Assembly (NCBI RefSeq): GCF_010668395.1
Contig: NZ_WUEY01000036.1
Location: 1 to 44,470 of the forward strand
DNA length: 44,470 nucleotides
Direction: 5' to 3'
Source: Martinezella lusitana
Lineage (GTDB): Bacteria > Pseudomonadota > Alphaproteobacteria > Rhizobiales > Rhizobiaceae
The translations under genes were made by a program, and so were the position numbers. Of this stretch, positions 26,651 through 35,500 are shown piece by piece (positions within the stretch are counted from its first letter, which is position 1; every line of letters starts with the position of its first letter). The notes beneath the pieces are model-generated. The model was not told where the DNA came from. It did no database searches and saw only the letters and a program-made list of their open reading frames with translations.

Positions 26651-27073
26651 ATGTCGATATCCGAAGTCACACCCCAAACTGCGTCCATCGTTCCTGATGA
26701 GCGCCGTCTGGAATTCCTGCCTACCCTGTTCGGGCGCTCGCTGCTGATGATTGGCGAGAACGCGGTCTACAGCCTCATGGAGCGGCTCAGCCCCCTCGAC
26801 TATGGCGGCGGGTTCTGGGATTTCTACGAACACGAGGGCAAGCCGCTGTTTCTTGCTCCGAGGTCCAAATCGCGTTTCAGGATCACCGGCGAGATCACCG
26901 GGTTTCAGGGGGAAGTCTCGGCGGAAGCTGTCGGGATTATCGCCACGCTGTTTGCCTTCTCGCATCTCTCCTTTCAGCACCAATCCGAGCATCTCTCGGA
27001 AGGCTACGGCCGCCTTTACGCCTATTCGGCTGACCACCCCGAAGCCTCGGAGATCTTTCAGGCGATCGATTGA
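26651..27073 (+). CDS. ardB: ArdB/KlcA-family antirestriction protein
   Basis: A 140-residue protein. RLEFLPTLFGRSLLMIGENAVYSLMERLSPLDYGGGFWDFYE followed by GKPLFLAP, then FQGEVSAEAVGIIATLFAFSHLSF and an ending HPEASEIFQAID is the ArdB/KlcA (Antirestrict) pattern throughout. Family members protect incoming plasmid DNA from type I restriction without mimicking DNA charge as ArdA does. The start is ATG 26651, with TGGAGAAAG just upstream. A place in the block next to ParB-like and DUF932 genes is typical of plasmid leading regions. Confidence 0.9.
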   Translation: MSISEVTPQTASIVPDERRLEFLPTLFGRSLLMIGENAVYSLMERLSPLDYGGGFWDFYEHEGKPLFLAPRSKSRFRITGEITGFQGEVSAEAVGIIATLFAFSHLSFQHQSEHLSEGYGRLYAYSADHPEASEIFQAID

Positions 27074-27173
27074 CCAATTGCCCTGCGTCGTCCTCGGGCG
27101 GCGCGCTCACCTGTACTGACCGCATCGCCCCGTCAGTCGGGTCTTGCGATCGCAATTCATCGTCCATTTCACC

Positions 27174-27210
27174 AGCCCGGTTGTCGCAGGAGCGGTCAGC
27201 CGGGCTCCTT
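27174..27210 (+). terminator. Hairpin between ardB and the DUF932 gene
   Basis: AGCCCGG (27174-27180) and CCGGGCT (27200-27206) pair around a 19-base loop, followed by CCTTCG, only about 10 bases before the ribosome site of the next gene. It is a weak terminator by itself. Confidence 0.45.
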
Positions 27211-27229
27211 CGTTTCAGGAGACTTCATC

Positions 27230-28420
27230 ATGAACACCATGATTTCCAATCCGCGACCGACATCATCTGGATTCAAGGTCGATATATCCCGCGGCGAACG
27301 CATCGGCCGCGTTTCGTCAGAATGGTTTTCGCGTCCAGACGACGAACGCTATCTGTCGCTTTCCGATCTTCACCATGCCGTCAGCGCCAGAACGGATCGC
27401 GCTCGCGTCCGTACGGTCGAGACCGCGGATATCCGCGTCGAAGCGACCCGTGACAATGCCGAACGCCTGTCCCTGATCGTTCCCGGCGGGCGCGAGCCAT
27501 TGGCCCCGACCCACTGGAGCTATGGCCAGCTTTGCAGCCTCGTCGGCGCGCCTGCGAGCTACATGCGCCAACTGCCCGCGCCTTTGGCCGCGATCAATCT
27601 CCAGCATGGCTTGCTCAATCACAATGCCGAAATGGTCAAGACGCTGGAGATGGACGACGGACGCTTTGAACTGCGCGCCGTGACCGGTCCGGAATACGGG
27701 CGCATCTGGGACAGGGATTTGATTGCGGCCATCATGAATATTGCCGGAAACGGGACGGGCGACACGATCTGGAAAGTCCCGGGTTTGCTCGACTGGTCGA
27801 TCATGACCCACAATCCCTTCGTCGACATCACGAAGAATACGACGACGCTGTACGCCAGCGATCGCGACGTCTTCGTCTTTCTTTGCGATGACACACACCC
27901 CATCGAAGCCGGGCGATTGCCGAACGGCGAACCTGATTTGTATTTCCGTGGCTTCTACGCCTGGAACTCAGAAGTGGGTTCAAAAACGCTCGGAATTGCA
28001 AGTTTTTACCTGAGGGCCGTTTGTGCCAATCGCAACCTTTGGGGCACCGAAAACTTCGAGGAGATTACCATCCGGCACTCGAAATTCGCGGCCCACCGTT
28101 TCGCCCAAGAAGCTGCCCCGGCGTTGACGAATTTCGCCAATTCCTCGCCAGCGCCGTTCATTGCCGGCATCCGCGCCGCGCGTGAGCGCATCGTCGCCCG
28201 CACCGAAGACGATCGCTCGGAGTTCCTGCGCAAGCGCGGCTTCTCGAAGACCGAAACCGGCAAGGTTATCGAGACGGTTCTGTCCGAAGAGGGGAGACCG
28301 CCCGAGTCAGTTTTCGATTTTGTGCAGGGTATCACCGCTTTGGCGCGGGGGAAGTCGCATCAGGACACGCGGCTCGAACTCGAAGGCAAGGCAAAGAGGC
28401 TGCTCGAAAGCGCCGCCTGA
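27230..28420 (+). CDS. DUF932 plasmid/phage-like protein
   Basis: A 396-residue protein of the DUF932 family. Indicators are RAVTGPEYGRIWDRDLIAAIMNIAG, KNTTTLYASDRDVFVFLCDDTHPI, YFRGFYAWNSEVGSKTLGIASFYLRAVCANRNLWG and ITIRHSKFAAHRF. The family is common on plasmids and phages and has no settled function; co-occurrence with antirestriction and DNA-processing genes suggests a role in DNA establishment. ATG 27230 follows AGGAGA with good spacing. Length is normal for the family. Confidence 0.85.
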   Translation: MNTMISNPRPTSSGFKVDISRGERIGRVSSEWFSRPDDERYLSLSDLHHAVSARTDRARVRTVETADIRVEATRDNAERLSLIVPGGREPLAPTHWSYGQLCSLVGAPASYMRQLPAPLAAINLQHGLLNHNAEMVKTLEMDDGRFELRAVTGPEYGRIWDRDLIAAIMNIAGNGTGDTIWKVPGLLDWSIMTHNPFVDITKNTTTLYASDRDVFVFLCDDTHPIEAGRLPNGEPDLYFRGFYAWNSEVGSKTLGIASFYLRAVCANRNLWGTENFEEITIRHSKFAAHRFAQEAAPALTNFANSSPAPFIAGIRAARERIVARTEDDRSEFLRKRGFSKTETGKVIETVLSEEGRPPESVFDFVQGITALARGKSHQDTRLELEGKAKRLLESAA

Positions 28421-28462
28421 TCGCGCCAATCCCCTGCATACCCTCATCCATCCCTTTCATCG

Positions 28463-28484
28463 CCCGGCCATCGCGCCGGGTTTT
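28463..28484 (+). terminator. Terminator hairpin before 28509 gene
   Basis: CCCGGC (28463-28468), loop CATCGC, GCCGGG (28475-28480), then TTTT. It lies 43 bases after the DUF932 stop and 25 before the next start. It is a fair intrinsic terminator for the DUF932 gene. Confidence 0.6.
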
Positions 28485-28508
28485 CCCTGTTTACGGAAAG
28501 GAAACATC

Positions 28509-29510
28509 ATGACCCCGCTCGAAACCAGAATCTATAGTCGTCCGCCCATTCCGCTGGCCGACATCAGCCCGCTCGAAATGCTGCTCCTCACCAATGTGCT
28601 CGAGTGCAGCGAAACCGAAGAGGGTCTTGTCCTGTTCACGGATTTCGGACCGACCAACCCGATCCGTGTGCCGCGCAGCGAGCTGATCACTGCCTTTCGC
28701 GCCTCATCGCAATATGCCGAGGATCCGCTCAACATATTCATCGCCGACCGTGTCCTCTCTCTTTTGCCGGCAGGCGGCAACACGGTCGAGGACGACGCGA
28801 TGATCGACATCGACCTCAGCCAGTTCCCGTGGCCGTTCGTGGTTCAGGGCATCGTCGCGCGATCAGCGGATCTGTGCGAGGTCACGGTGATACAATGGAT
28901 GAATCACCCCTCGCAACGTCCGGAGAGCTTCGGCGCCAGCGTTTCGCTGATCACCGCCAAGGCCATTCATCATGCCACAAGCGAGGATATTCTCGCCCGT
29001 TTCAGGATTCAGGATAACGCCCTCCCACCTGCTGCGGCGTCGGCTGCCTCGCCAGAAGCCGATGGCGCTTTGACCGGTGGCGCTGCAGGCGATCCGTTCA
29101 CGGTGAAAGAGATCGAGACGGCTCTCTGCATCTGGGAGGCGATGCTTTATTTTCGCGGGCTGCATCAGGATGGGCGGCCGGTCCCCGACAATATCGTCCG
29201 CATGTCCGAAGTCTGGGATGCTGCCGGATGGCAGGCGATGCGTTCCCATGTTCGCGAGATCGTGCCCTTCGCACTCGACGTCCATGACGACGTTTCAGAA
29301 GACCTTGAGGAAGAAGGTTTCACCTTCGATTTCGATTTCGCGCCGGCGTTCGTCGAGACCCTCTCCTGGTCCGAGGATGGCGCCTTCCGAGAAGGCGAAC
29401 CGGATGAGTTCCTTGAAGACGTTATGGTGGCCGTCAGGCGCCATCGACAGGACGTCGTCGCGCGAAACACATCGAGCTTCAATCCGCCTTCATGCCAAGT
29501 CGGCTCATGA
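28509..29510 (+). CDS. Conserved plasmid protein, unknown function
   Basis: A 333-residue soluble, acidic protein from ATG 28509, with GGAAAGGAAA upstream. The N-terminal part (LADISPLEMLLLTNVLEC, then GLVLFTDFGPTN) and the middle (VQGIVARSADLCEVTVIQWMNHPSQRPESFGASVSLIT) look well folded. After an Ala-rich linker (about residues 177-195), a second helical domain follows (VKEIETALCIWEAMLYFRGL and WQAMRSHVREIV). The second part resembles small unknown proteins of rhizobial plasmids. No catalytic motif is recognised. Neighbours suggest plasmid upkeep. Confidence 0.75.
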   Translation: MTPLETRIYSRPPIPLADISPLEMLLLTNVLECSETEEGLVLFTDFGPTNPIRVPRSELITAFRASSQYAEDPLNIFIADRVLSLLPAGGNTVEDDAMIDIDLSQFPWPFVVQGIVARSADLCEVTVIQWMNHPSQRPESFGASVSLITAKAIHHATSEDILARFRIQDNALPPAAASAASPEADGALTGGAAGDPFTVKEIETALCIWEAMLYFRGLHQDGRPVPDNIVRMSEVWDAAGWQAMRSHVREIVPFALDVHDDVSEDLEEEGFTFDFDFAPAFVETLSWSEDGAFREGEPDEFLEDVMVAVRRHRQDVVARNTSSFNPPSCQVGS

Positions 29511-29525
29511 GGAAAGGCGTTACCT

Positions 29526-29834
29526 ATGTCCTTGTTCAACACAATTTCACTTTCACCAATGCAATCGGGGCGACTGCAGACCGCACTCGACCGGCAATAC
29601 CGCTTCGACGGCGTCGTCAAAACGCTCCGGTCCCACATTGAGGAGCTGGCCGCAGCAGGCAAGCTCGAATTCAGCGAAGGGGACGGAATGATCGATTATT
29701 CCCGAACCCACTTCAACCGGCTTGGCTCATATGCAGAGCAGGACGCTTATATCGCCCGCCTCAGGGCCAAGCGATATTTCTACCTGAATGGATGGGTGGT
29801 TCCGAAGCTGGTGTACGATGCGATCAAGCGCTGA
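29526..29834 (+). CDS. Small conserved hypothetical protein
   Basis: A 102-residue soluble protein starting MSLFNTISLSPMQSGRLQTALDRQYRFDG, basic and mostly helical, ending RYFYLNGWVVPKLVYDAIKR. It starts 15 bases after the previous stop, so it is likely co-transcribed with it. No domain is recognised. It ends close to the convergent gene at 29864. Confidence 0.7.
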   Translation: MSLFNTISLSPMQSGRLQTALDRQYRFDGVVKTLRSHIEELAAAGKLEFSEGDGMIDYSRTHFNRLGSYAEQDAYIARLRAKRYFYLNGWVVPKLVYDAIKR

Positions 29835-29863
29835 TGTCGGCGGCGTTCTTCTCCGCCACCATT

Positions 29864-30031
29864 TCAGCGCGGCAGAGGTGTTGCGTCATCACCCCCTTCG
29901 GCCATCTGTTCGGCGGTGACCTGCTCTCCCGCTGCTTTGAAGTCGATCTTTTCCCAGATCGAATTCTTGCCCCGGGACAGGCGATGCGGGTTCTTGATCT
30001 CCACGACGAACGGTTTTTTCGCAGGTTTCAT
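29864..30031 (-). CDS. Small basic hypothetical protein
   Basis: A 55-residue frame from ATG 30031: MKPAKKPFVVEIKNPHRL, then SRGKNSIWEKIDF and an acidic end. The basic start and the SIW-K-D segment resemble, from memory, short unknown proteins of rhizobial plasmids. The open frame continues upstream, but that part is Arg-rich and unlike protein. The ribosome site is weak. It lies 91 bases downstream of the DUF1173 gene on the same strand and may be co-transcribed. Confidence 0.5.
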   Translation of the reverse strand: MKPAKKPFVVEIKNPHRLSRGKNSIWEKIDFKAAGEQVTAEQMAEGGDDATPLPR

Positions 30032-30122
30032 GGGGTTCCGTTGGACAGATGAAGCTTCGAACCGTCGAGGTGCTATTATTCGGCGCGGTCTGTCAACGCC
30101 CTCCAGATATGTGTTTTGTGGA

Positions 30123-31313
30123 TCACGGCAGGCGTGGGATTTCACCCTCCGCCACCCGCCAGACCCAGGGCGTGATCTCCGGCCTCGCCTCGATCATGTC
30201 AGCCAGCGCCTGCTCATATTCCGCTCCGGCGCTTGCCGGCACGATGAACATGGCGACGGGGGCGGGTTTCTGTTCCGGTAACGTCACCGACACGATCGGC
30301 GCATCCCGTGACAGATTGAAACGCAACCCCTTGACGCTCTTGCGCTTGAGGTGGCCCAGCTTCTCCAGAAGCCGAAGCTCGTGAATGTCCTCGAACGGCA
30401 GCCAGTTCTCGTTGACTACCATCAAGGCGACCTCTTCGGCCGCCGCAATGCCGGCGGCCGAGACGCCGAAGGTGGCGATGACGATCAGATGGAAGGTCTC
30501 GTTCGAGCGCCACAGTTCGAGTTCGAGCTCATAGCGTGCGACGAGCCGCCGCCATGCGCTCTCCTCGATCATCAGCGGAAAGGGCATGTGCCGCACGACG
30601 ATCCTCTGCCCCTCGCGAGCAGCGGAAAACTCCTTCACTTCTGCCACGATCATCATCAGCTTGCGTGGACCAGCGTCCGTCGCCTGCACTCCCTTGAGTG
30701 CAACTGCACGGCGGGCGGCGATACCATCCTTGTCTTCGGGATGAAACACTTCCGGCACGAAGAGCATTTCGCCCAGGATGGTGCCTCTTGCCGTCATCTG
30801 CGCGGCGGCATTGAGAAGGCTTGCTCGCACTCGGCCCCAGCCGCGCCTGCCTGTCCAGGTTGAACGCCATTCCGTCAGTTCGCCTGCTTCCCAGAGATAA
30901 TGCAGCATCGCCCGCAGCGACAATTTCCTTGGCTCGCTCCGGATCCCGTGTTCTGACGGTTGAGCCAGCGCGCTGGGTGCTGCGCGAGGCCCGCGCTTCG
31001 TCAGCGAAAAATCCAGCTTCAGGTCGGCCTTGCCACTGGCATCGATCTGGATCGCATTTCCGATCAACGGGCCAAGGCCGGAAAGCTCGTAAGGTGGCTC
31101 GTAGGAAGGGCATGAAGGATCGTGATCGCGTCCCGACAGCGGCATCCGCTTGATGAGATACTGGTCTTCGACCCGTGCGATGTACATCGGCGCCGGCGGC
31201 TCTTTGCACATGCACATCGGGCGAAGCCGCTGCTCGTAGGCCTGCGGCAGAAACTCCCGCAATTCAGGCGAGGATTCCTCGACCACCCGGTCACCGATCG
31301 TAACCTTTCGCAC
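30123..31313 (-). CDS. DUF1173 family protein
   Basis: A 396-residue protein with the DUF1173 pattern: RLRPMCMCKEPPAPMYIARVEDQYLIKRMPLSGRDHDPSCPSYEPPYELSGLG. The cluster C-x-C, H and C-PSYE suggests a metal site at the N-terminus. Later come LKLDFSL, LHYLWEAGELTEW and a C-terminal part rich in hydrophobic strands. GTG at 31313 follows GGAG at good spacing. Function is unknown; the family is found on plasmids and integrative elements with transfer genes. Its promoter region carries a copy of the virB-type operator. Confidence 0.85.
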   Translation of the reverse strand: MRKVTIGDRVVEESSPELREFLPQAYEQRLRPMCMCKEPPAPMYIARVEDQYLIKRMPLSGRDHDPSCPSYEPPYELSGLGPLIGNAIQIDASGKADLKLDFSLTKRGPRAAPSALAQPSEHGIRSEPRKLSLRAMLHYLWEAGELTEWRSTWTGRRGWGRVRASLLNAAAQMTARGTILGEMLFVPEVFHPEDKDGIAARRAVALKGVQATDAGPRKLMMIVAEVKEFSAAREGQRIVVRHMPFPLMIEESAWRRLVARYELELELWRSNETFHLIVIATFGVSAAGIAAAEEVALMVVNENWLPFEDIHELRLLEKLGHLKRKSVKGLRFNLSRDAPIVSVTLPEQKPAPVAMFIVPASAGAEYEQALADMIEARPEITPWVWRVAEGEIPRLP

Positions 31314-31350
31314 CTCTGTTCTCTCCGTTTCTTTATCGAAGTTACACGCC

Positions 31351-31396
31351 CACCATCCGTTTTACTATCGCAAATTCGTTAGTAAAATGGATGGTG
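31351..31396. promoter_or_regulatory. Inverted-repeat operator matching the virB operator
   Basis: Seventeen-base arms (31351-31367 and 31380-31396) are inverted repeats with one mismatch around 12 bases. The core 31358-31389 aligns without gaps with 7658-7689, and the right half GTTAGTAAAATGG is identical in both. It lies between the divergent DUF1173 gene and the gene at 31577, so it could control both. Confidence 0.7.
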
Positions 31397-31495
31397 TCGA
31401 GGAACCTGCGCAGTGGAGTTCCGTCAGTACCGGGCGGTGGAGCGATGTGGCGCAGAGGAGGAGTTTGGCTGGCAGAGGGGCGGCAGGTTCGGGTC

Positions 31496-31515
31496 GGAGG
31501 AGAGGCTTCCGGCGG
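31496..31515 (+). promoter_or_regulatory. Purine-rich leader element, copy 3
   Basis: GGAGGAGAGGCTTCCGGCGG resembles 23243-23259 (GGAGAGAGGCTCCGGCC) and lies about 60 bases before the start at 31577. Confidence 0.4.
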
Positions 31516-31576
31516 CCCGCCGTGGAGTTCCTGCCATGCACAAACATCAGTGCGACCGACAAGAAGGAGGCTGGCA

Positions 31577-31983
31577 ATGCAGATCAGGCGTAAACCCCGG
31601 CCGGCGAACAGCGGCGATATCTCGCTCACTCCCTCTACGCGGCGGAGCTCGGGGCGCCCGACCCTGGCCGCTATCGTTCGACGCCGAGCGGCGCGCCGGA
31701 TGTCGCGGCGCTCATTCACCCCGGCATGGTGATCCGCCCGTCGTACGGCACGGGCGGAACGGTGATCGGGGTTGAAGGTCCCTATGTCCATGTCGCGCCG
31801 GATGGCAGCGAGCATCCGCATTTCACGATCGTCTATGTGCCCTCAGAACGGTTCGGGCGGCACGGCAAGCTCGATCGCAACTGGATCAACGAATGCGTCA
31901 CTGTTGACGGCCGCATCCTGAAGCTTCTCGAAGCCAACCGCGACGAGGTCTTTATCGAAGGTGCGGTCTCCGGCCGGCGCTGA
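31577..31983 (+). pseudogene. Conserved small gene with an apparent frameshift
   Basis: ATG 31577, with GGAGG at 31565-31569, opens MQIRRK. Then the protein-like reading jumps frame: TPAGEQRRYLAHSLYAAELGAPDPGRY, continuing without a break into GMVIRPSYGTGGTVIGVEG and NWINECVTVDGRILKLLEANRDEVFI to a stop at 31983. The two frames join if one A is added to the AAA at 31592-31594. So a single-base deletion in an AAAACCCC run, real or a sequencing error, would explain the break. If uncorrected, only an 85-residue form from ATG 31726 could be made. The product is soluble with no recognised function. Confidence 0.65.
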
Positions 31984-32017
31984 CGCCCCCCAATCTTCCT
32001 TCCAACCTTTTCTAACC

Positions 32018-32052
32018 AGGCCCGGTGCTCCGAATGGAGCGCCGGGCCTTTT
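32018..32052 (+). terminator. Strong intrinsic terminator
   Basis: A 14-bp stem (AGGCCCGG and GCTCC on the left, GGAGC and CCGGGCCT on the right, with one T-G pair), loop GAAT, then TTTT (32049-32052). It ends transcription from the 31577 gene, yet stands only 21 bases before the next start. Confidence 0.85.
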
Positions 32053-32072
32053 GACGTTTTCAGGAGAGCATC

Positions 32073-32405
32073 GTGACCATGCCTGCACTCGACTACCCGC
32101 GCCCAGCATCTGCGCCGGTCGCACCGGTCGCGCCGGTGTTCCTCAATTTCCGTTCGCAGATCGTTCGGCCCGTCTGCTTCGCCGTCGTCTATTGGGACGG
32201 TCCGGGCGATACGCTCTACGCCTTCGAGGAGCGCGACGCCTTCGAGCGCCAGCGCAGCGCGGCCGAGCGACATGGCGTCCATGTCCATGAGCTGTCGGTG
32301 GAGGAGGTGGTCGATTGGATCGCAGCCGGCGGCAATGCCGTCCTGCATGAGGTATCGGTCGCCGGCGTTGCGGCATTCGGAAACCTGAAGCTCGCGTCCG
32401 GCTGA
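32073..32405 (+). CDS. Small conserved hypothetical protein
   Basis: A 110-residue protein with a Pro/Ala-rich start, then FRSQIVRPVCFAVVYWDGPGDTLYAFEERDAFERQRSAAERHGV and a helical end. GTG 32073 is chosen for its AGGAG (32062-32066); ATG 32079 is the alternative. No catalytic motif is recognised. It lies between a strong terminator and the methylase-helicase gene. Confidence 0.65.
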   Translation: MTMPALDYPRPASAPVAPVAPVFLNFRSQIVRPVCFAVVYWDGPGDTLYAFEERDAFERQRSAAERHGVHVHELSVEEVVDWIAAGGNAVLHEVSVAGVAAFGNLKLASG

Positions 32406-32439
32406 AGGCCAGGCGCCCGCGGCCTTGGTCGTTCCAGAG

Positions 32440-32453
32440 GGAGAGAGGGGCCG
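32440..32453 (+). promoter_or_regulatory. Purine-rich leader element, copy 4
   Basis: GGAGAGAGGGGCC (32440-32452) shares its first 12 bases exactly with 26600-26611. It may pair CGGCC (32420-32424) with GGCCG (32449-32453), so the purine run again sits in a hairpin loop. It lies 88 bases before the start of the methylase-helicase gene. Confidence 0.5.
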
Positions 32454-32527
32454 GGAAAGGGCTGTCTGCCTGGGCTTGGAGAGCGTCCGGGCGGGCCTGT
32501 CCTTTTCCGCTCTCGACAGGGTTTCCC

Positions 32528-35500
32528 ATGAACATCGTTCCTTCCCGCGTCGCAAACGCCACCACCGCCTCGCTCGCTCCCGCCGATAGCACCAGCCGAG
32601 CAGGCAAACTCTTCCGCTCCGGTCACGCGCTTCTGCCGTCTCTCGAACATGGCCAGCCCATCGGCGCAGCCGATCTCCGCACCATTCTGATGAACATCTT
32701 CGGCGGCTCGGACGCAGAAGGCTTCTGGTCATGGAAGGACGCCTACGAGGCGACCGAGGTGGCGCAGGTCCTGTTTCTGCGCAAGTTCGGCGCGGCAATC
32801 ACCGCCCGCGCAAACGCGCCGCAGGCGACGCTGGCGATGCTGACCAAGGTGGCGGGCTTGGTCCCCACCCACACACGGCGCTCGGAGGAAAGCCAGCAAC
32901 TCCAGCAATTTTCAACGCCGATGCCACTGGCTTATGTCGCGGCCCGCGCCGCCGGCATCATGGCGGACGATACCGTGCTCGAACCCTCCGCCGGGACCGG
33001 CCTGATGGCGATCTTCGCCGAACTCGCGCATGCGCGCCTTTCTCTCAACGAATATGCGCCGGTCCGCCATGGCCTTCTGCAGCAGCTCTTCTCCGGATCG
33101 ACCGTGTCACAGCATGATGCCGCCCACGTCGATGACTATCTCGATCGTTCGATCCGCCCGACGGTCGTCTTGATGAACCCGCCGTTTTCCGCCGGCGTTC
33201 ATGTCGAAGGCCGCATGACTGAGGCCGCATGGCGTCATCTCGCCTCCGCCTTCGCGCGGCTTGCCCCCGGCGGCCGGCTGGTTGCGATCACCGGCTCAAG
33301 TCTCTCTCCCGACAATCTCAAATGGCGCGACGCCTTCGTCCGCCTACAGGACCGCGGCACGGTTCTGTTCAGCGCGGCGATCGATGGTTCTGCCTATGCC
33401 CGGCACGGCACGACGATGGAAACGCGACTGACGGTGATCGACAAGATCGTCGCTACGGATCCGTCGAGCCTGGTCGCGCCGCACGGTGTCGCCCCCGATC
33501 TGGAAACCTTGCTTTCATGGATCTCGGGCCTGCCGCCCCGCTCGCCGTCGACCGCGTCGAACTCTATCGACGCTCTTTCCAACGGCATGCCTCGCGCCTG
33601 CACGGCGAAGATGGTCGCCCGAAAGGCCGCGGGCACCCTGCGTTCCGCGGCCGTGGCCGATCCAGTCGCACCAGTGGCACATGCCTTGCCCGCTGCTCAC
33701 GCGCCGCGTCTCCTATCCCCGTCGCCCGCGCGCGTCGATGATGAGGTGGTCGCGCTCTCCTACGAACTGCGCGATGCGGCAGAGATGACCTGCGCCGAGC
33801 TCGCCGACAGCATCTACGAGCCGTATCGGCTGCAGGCGATCCACATTCCCTGCGCAAGACCGCATCCGGACAAGCTGGTTGAATCCGCCGCCATGGCGTC
33901 CGTCGCGCCGCCCAAGCCGACCTATCGGCCGCATCTGCCGAAACGCGTTGTCACCAGCGGCGACCTTTCCGACGCCCAGCTTGAAAGCGTGATCTATGCC
34001 GGCGAGGCCCATTGCGGCTATCTCGCCGGTCACTGGTCCGTCGACGCCAGTTTCGACAATCTGAAAGCCGTCAAGCCGGAGGACGAGGGCGCTGTCCGCT
34101 TTCGCCGCGGTTGGTTTCTCGGCGATGGCACGGGTGCGGGCAAAGGCCGTCAGGCTGCCGGAATCATTCTCGACAACTGGCTCAAGGGCCGTCGCCGTCA
34201 TCTCTGGATCTCCAAATCCGAGACCTTGATCGAGGATGCTCAGCGCGACTGGAGTGCGCTCGGCCAGGAAAAGCTGCTAGTCACGCCGCTCTCACGCTTC
34301 CGCCAGGGCAAGCCGATCAAACTCGATGAGGGCATCCTCTTCGTCACCTTCGCCACGCTGCGCACCGACGAGCGTGAGGGCAAGCGCTCGCGTGTCCAGC
34401 AGATCGTCGACTGGCTTGGTCAAGAGGCGGTCAGCGGCGAAGCCGCGACAGGGAACGCAAAAGGTTTCGATGGGGTGATCATCTTTGACGAGGGCCACTC
34501 GATGGCCAACGCCGCCGGCGGAAAGTCCGAGCGCGGCGAAAGGTCCGCCTCGCAGCAAGGCCGCGCTGGCCTTCGGCTTCAGCGTGCTCTTCCCGATGCC
34601 CGCGTTATCTATGTCTCGGCAACCGGCGCCTCCGAAGTGGAGTCGCTCGCCTATGCCGAACGCCTCGGTCTTTGGGGCAGCACTGACTTCCCTTTTGCGA
34701 CCAGATCGGAGTTCATCGCAGCGATCGAGGATGGCGGCGTCGCGACGATGGAGGTGCTGGCCCGCGACCTCAAGGCGATGGGACTCTACGCCTCCCGGTC
34801 CCTGTCCTTCGAGGGAGTGGAGTACGACATTCTCGAGCACGGGCTGACCGAAGAACAGGTCCGCATCTACGATTCCTACGCCGAAGCCTTCCAGGTCATT
34901 CACAACAATCTCGATGCGGCACTTGAAGCCTCGGGCATCGTCAGCAACAGCACCACGCGCAACAAAAATGCCAAAGCCGCGGCCCGCTCCGCCTTCGAGA
35001 ATTCGAAGCAGCGTTTCTTCAATCACTTGCTCACCAGCATGAAGACGCCGGCACTGATCGACGCGACGACCAGGGACGTGGAGGAGGGGCATGCGGCGAT
35101 CGTCCAGATCATCTCGACCGGGCAATCCCTGACCGAGCGCCGCCTCGCGGAAATACCGACCGAAGAGTGGGGTGATATCCAGGTCGACGTCACGCCGCGC
35201 GAGATCGTTGCCGAATATCTCAACCATTCCTTCCCGACACAGCTCTTCGAGGAATATTCCGACGCCGAAGGTAATCTCCTGTCGCGGCCGGTTTACGACG
35301 CCGACGGCAACGCCGTCCTATGCCGGGAAGCAGTTGCCCGCCGGGACGCGTTGCTCGAACGGCTCGGCAGCCTGCCGGCGATCCCGACCGCCCTCGACCA
35401 GATCGTTCAGTCATTCGGCACGGATCGCGTTGCCGAAATCACCGGCCGCACTCGCCGTATTGTCCGCCGCGACGGCGGCGACACGATCGATCGCTTTGCC

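Noticed and set aside
34292..35227. 311-codon minus-strand frame inside the methylase-helicase gene
   Set aside because: The plus-strand frame carries the helicase motifs without interruption; the antisense frame has no recognisable domain.
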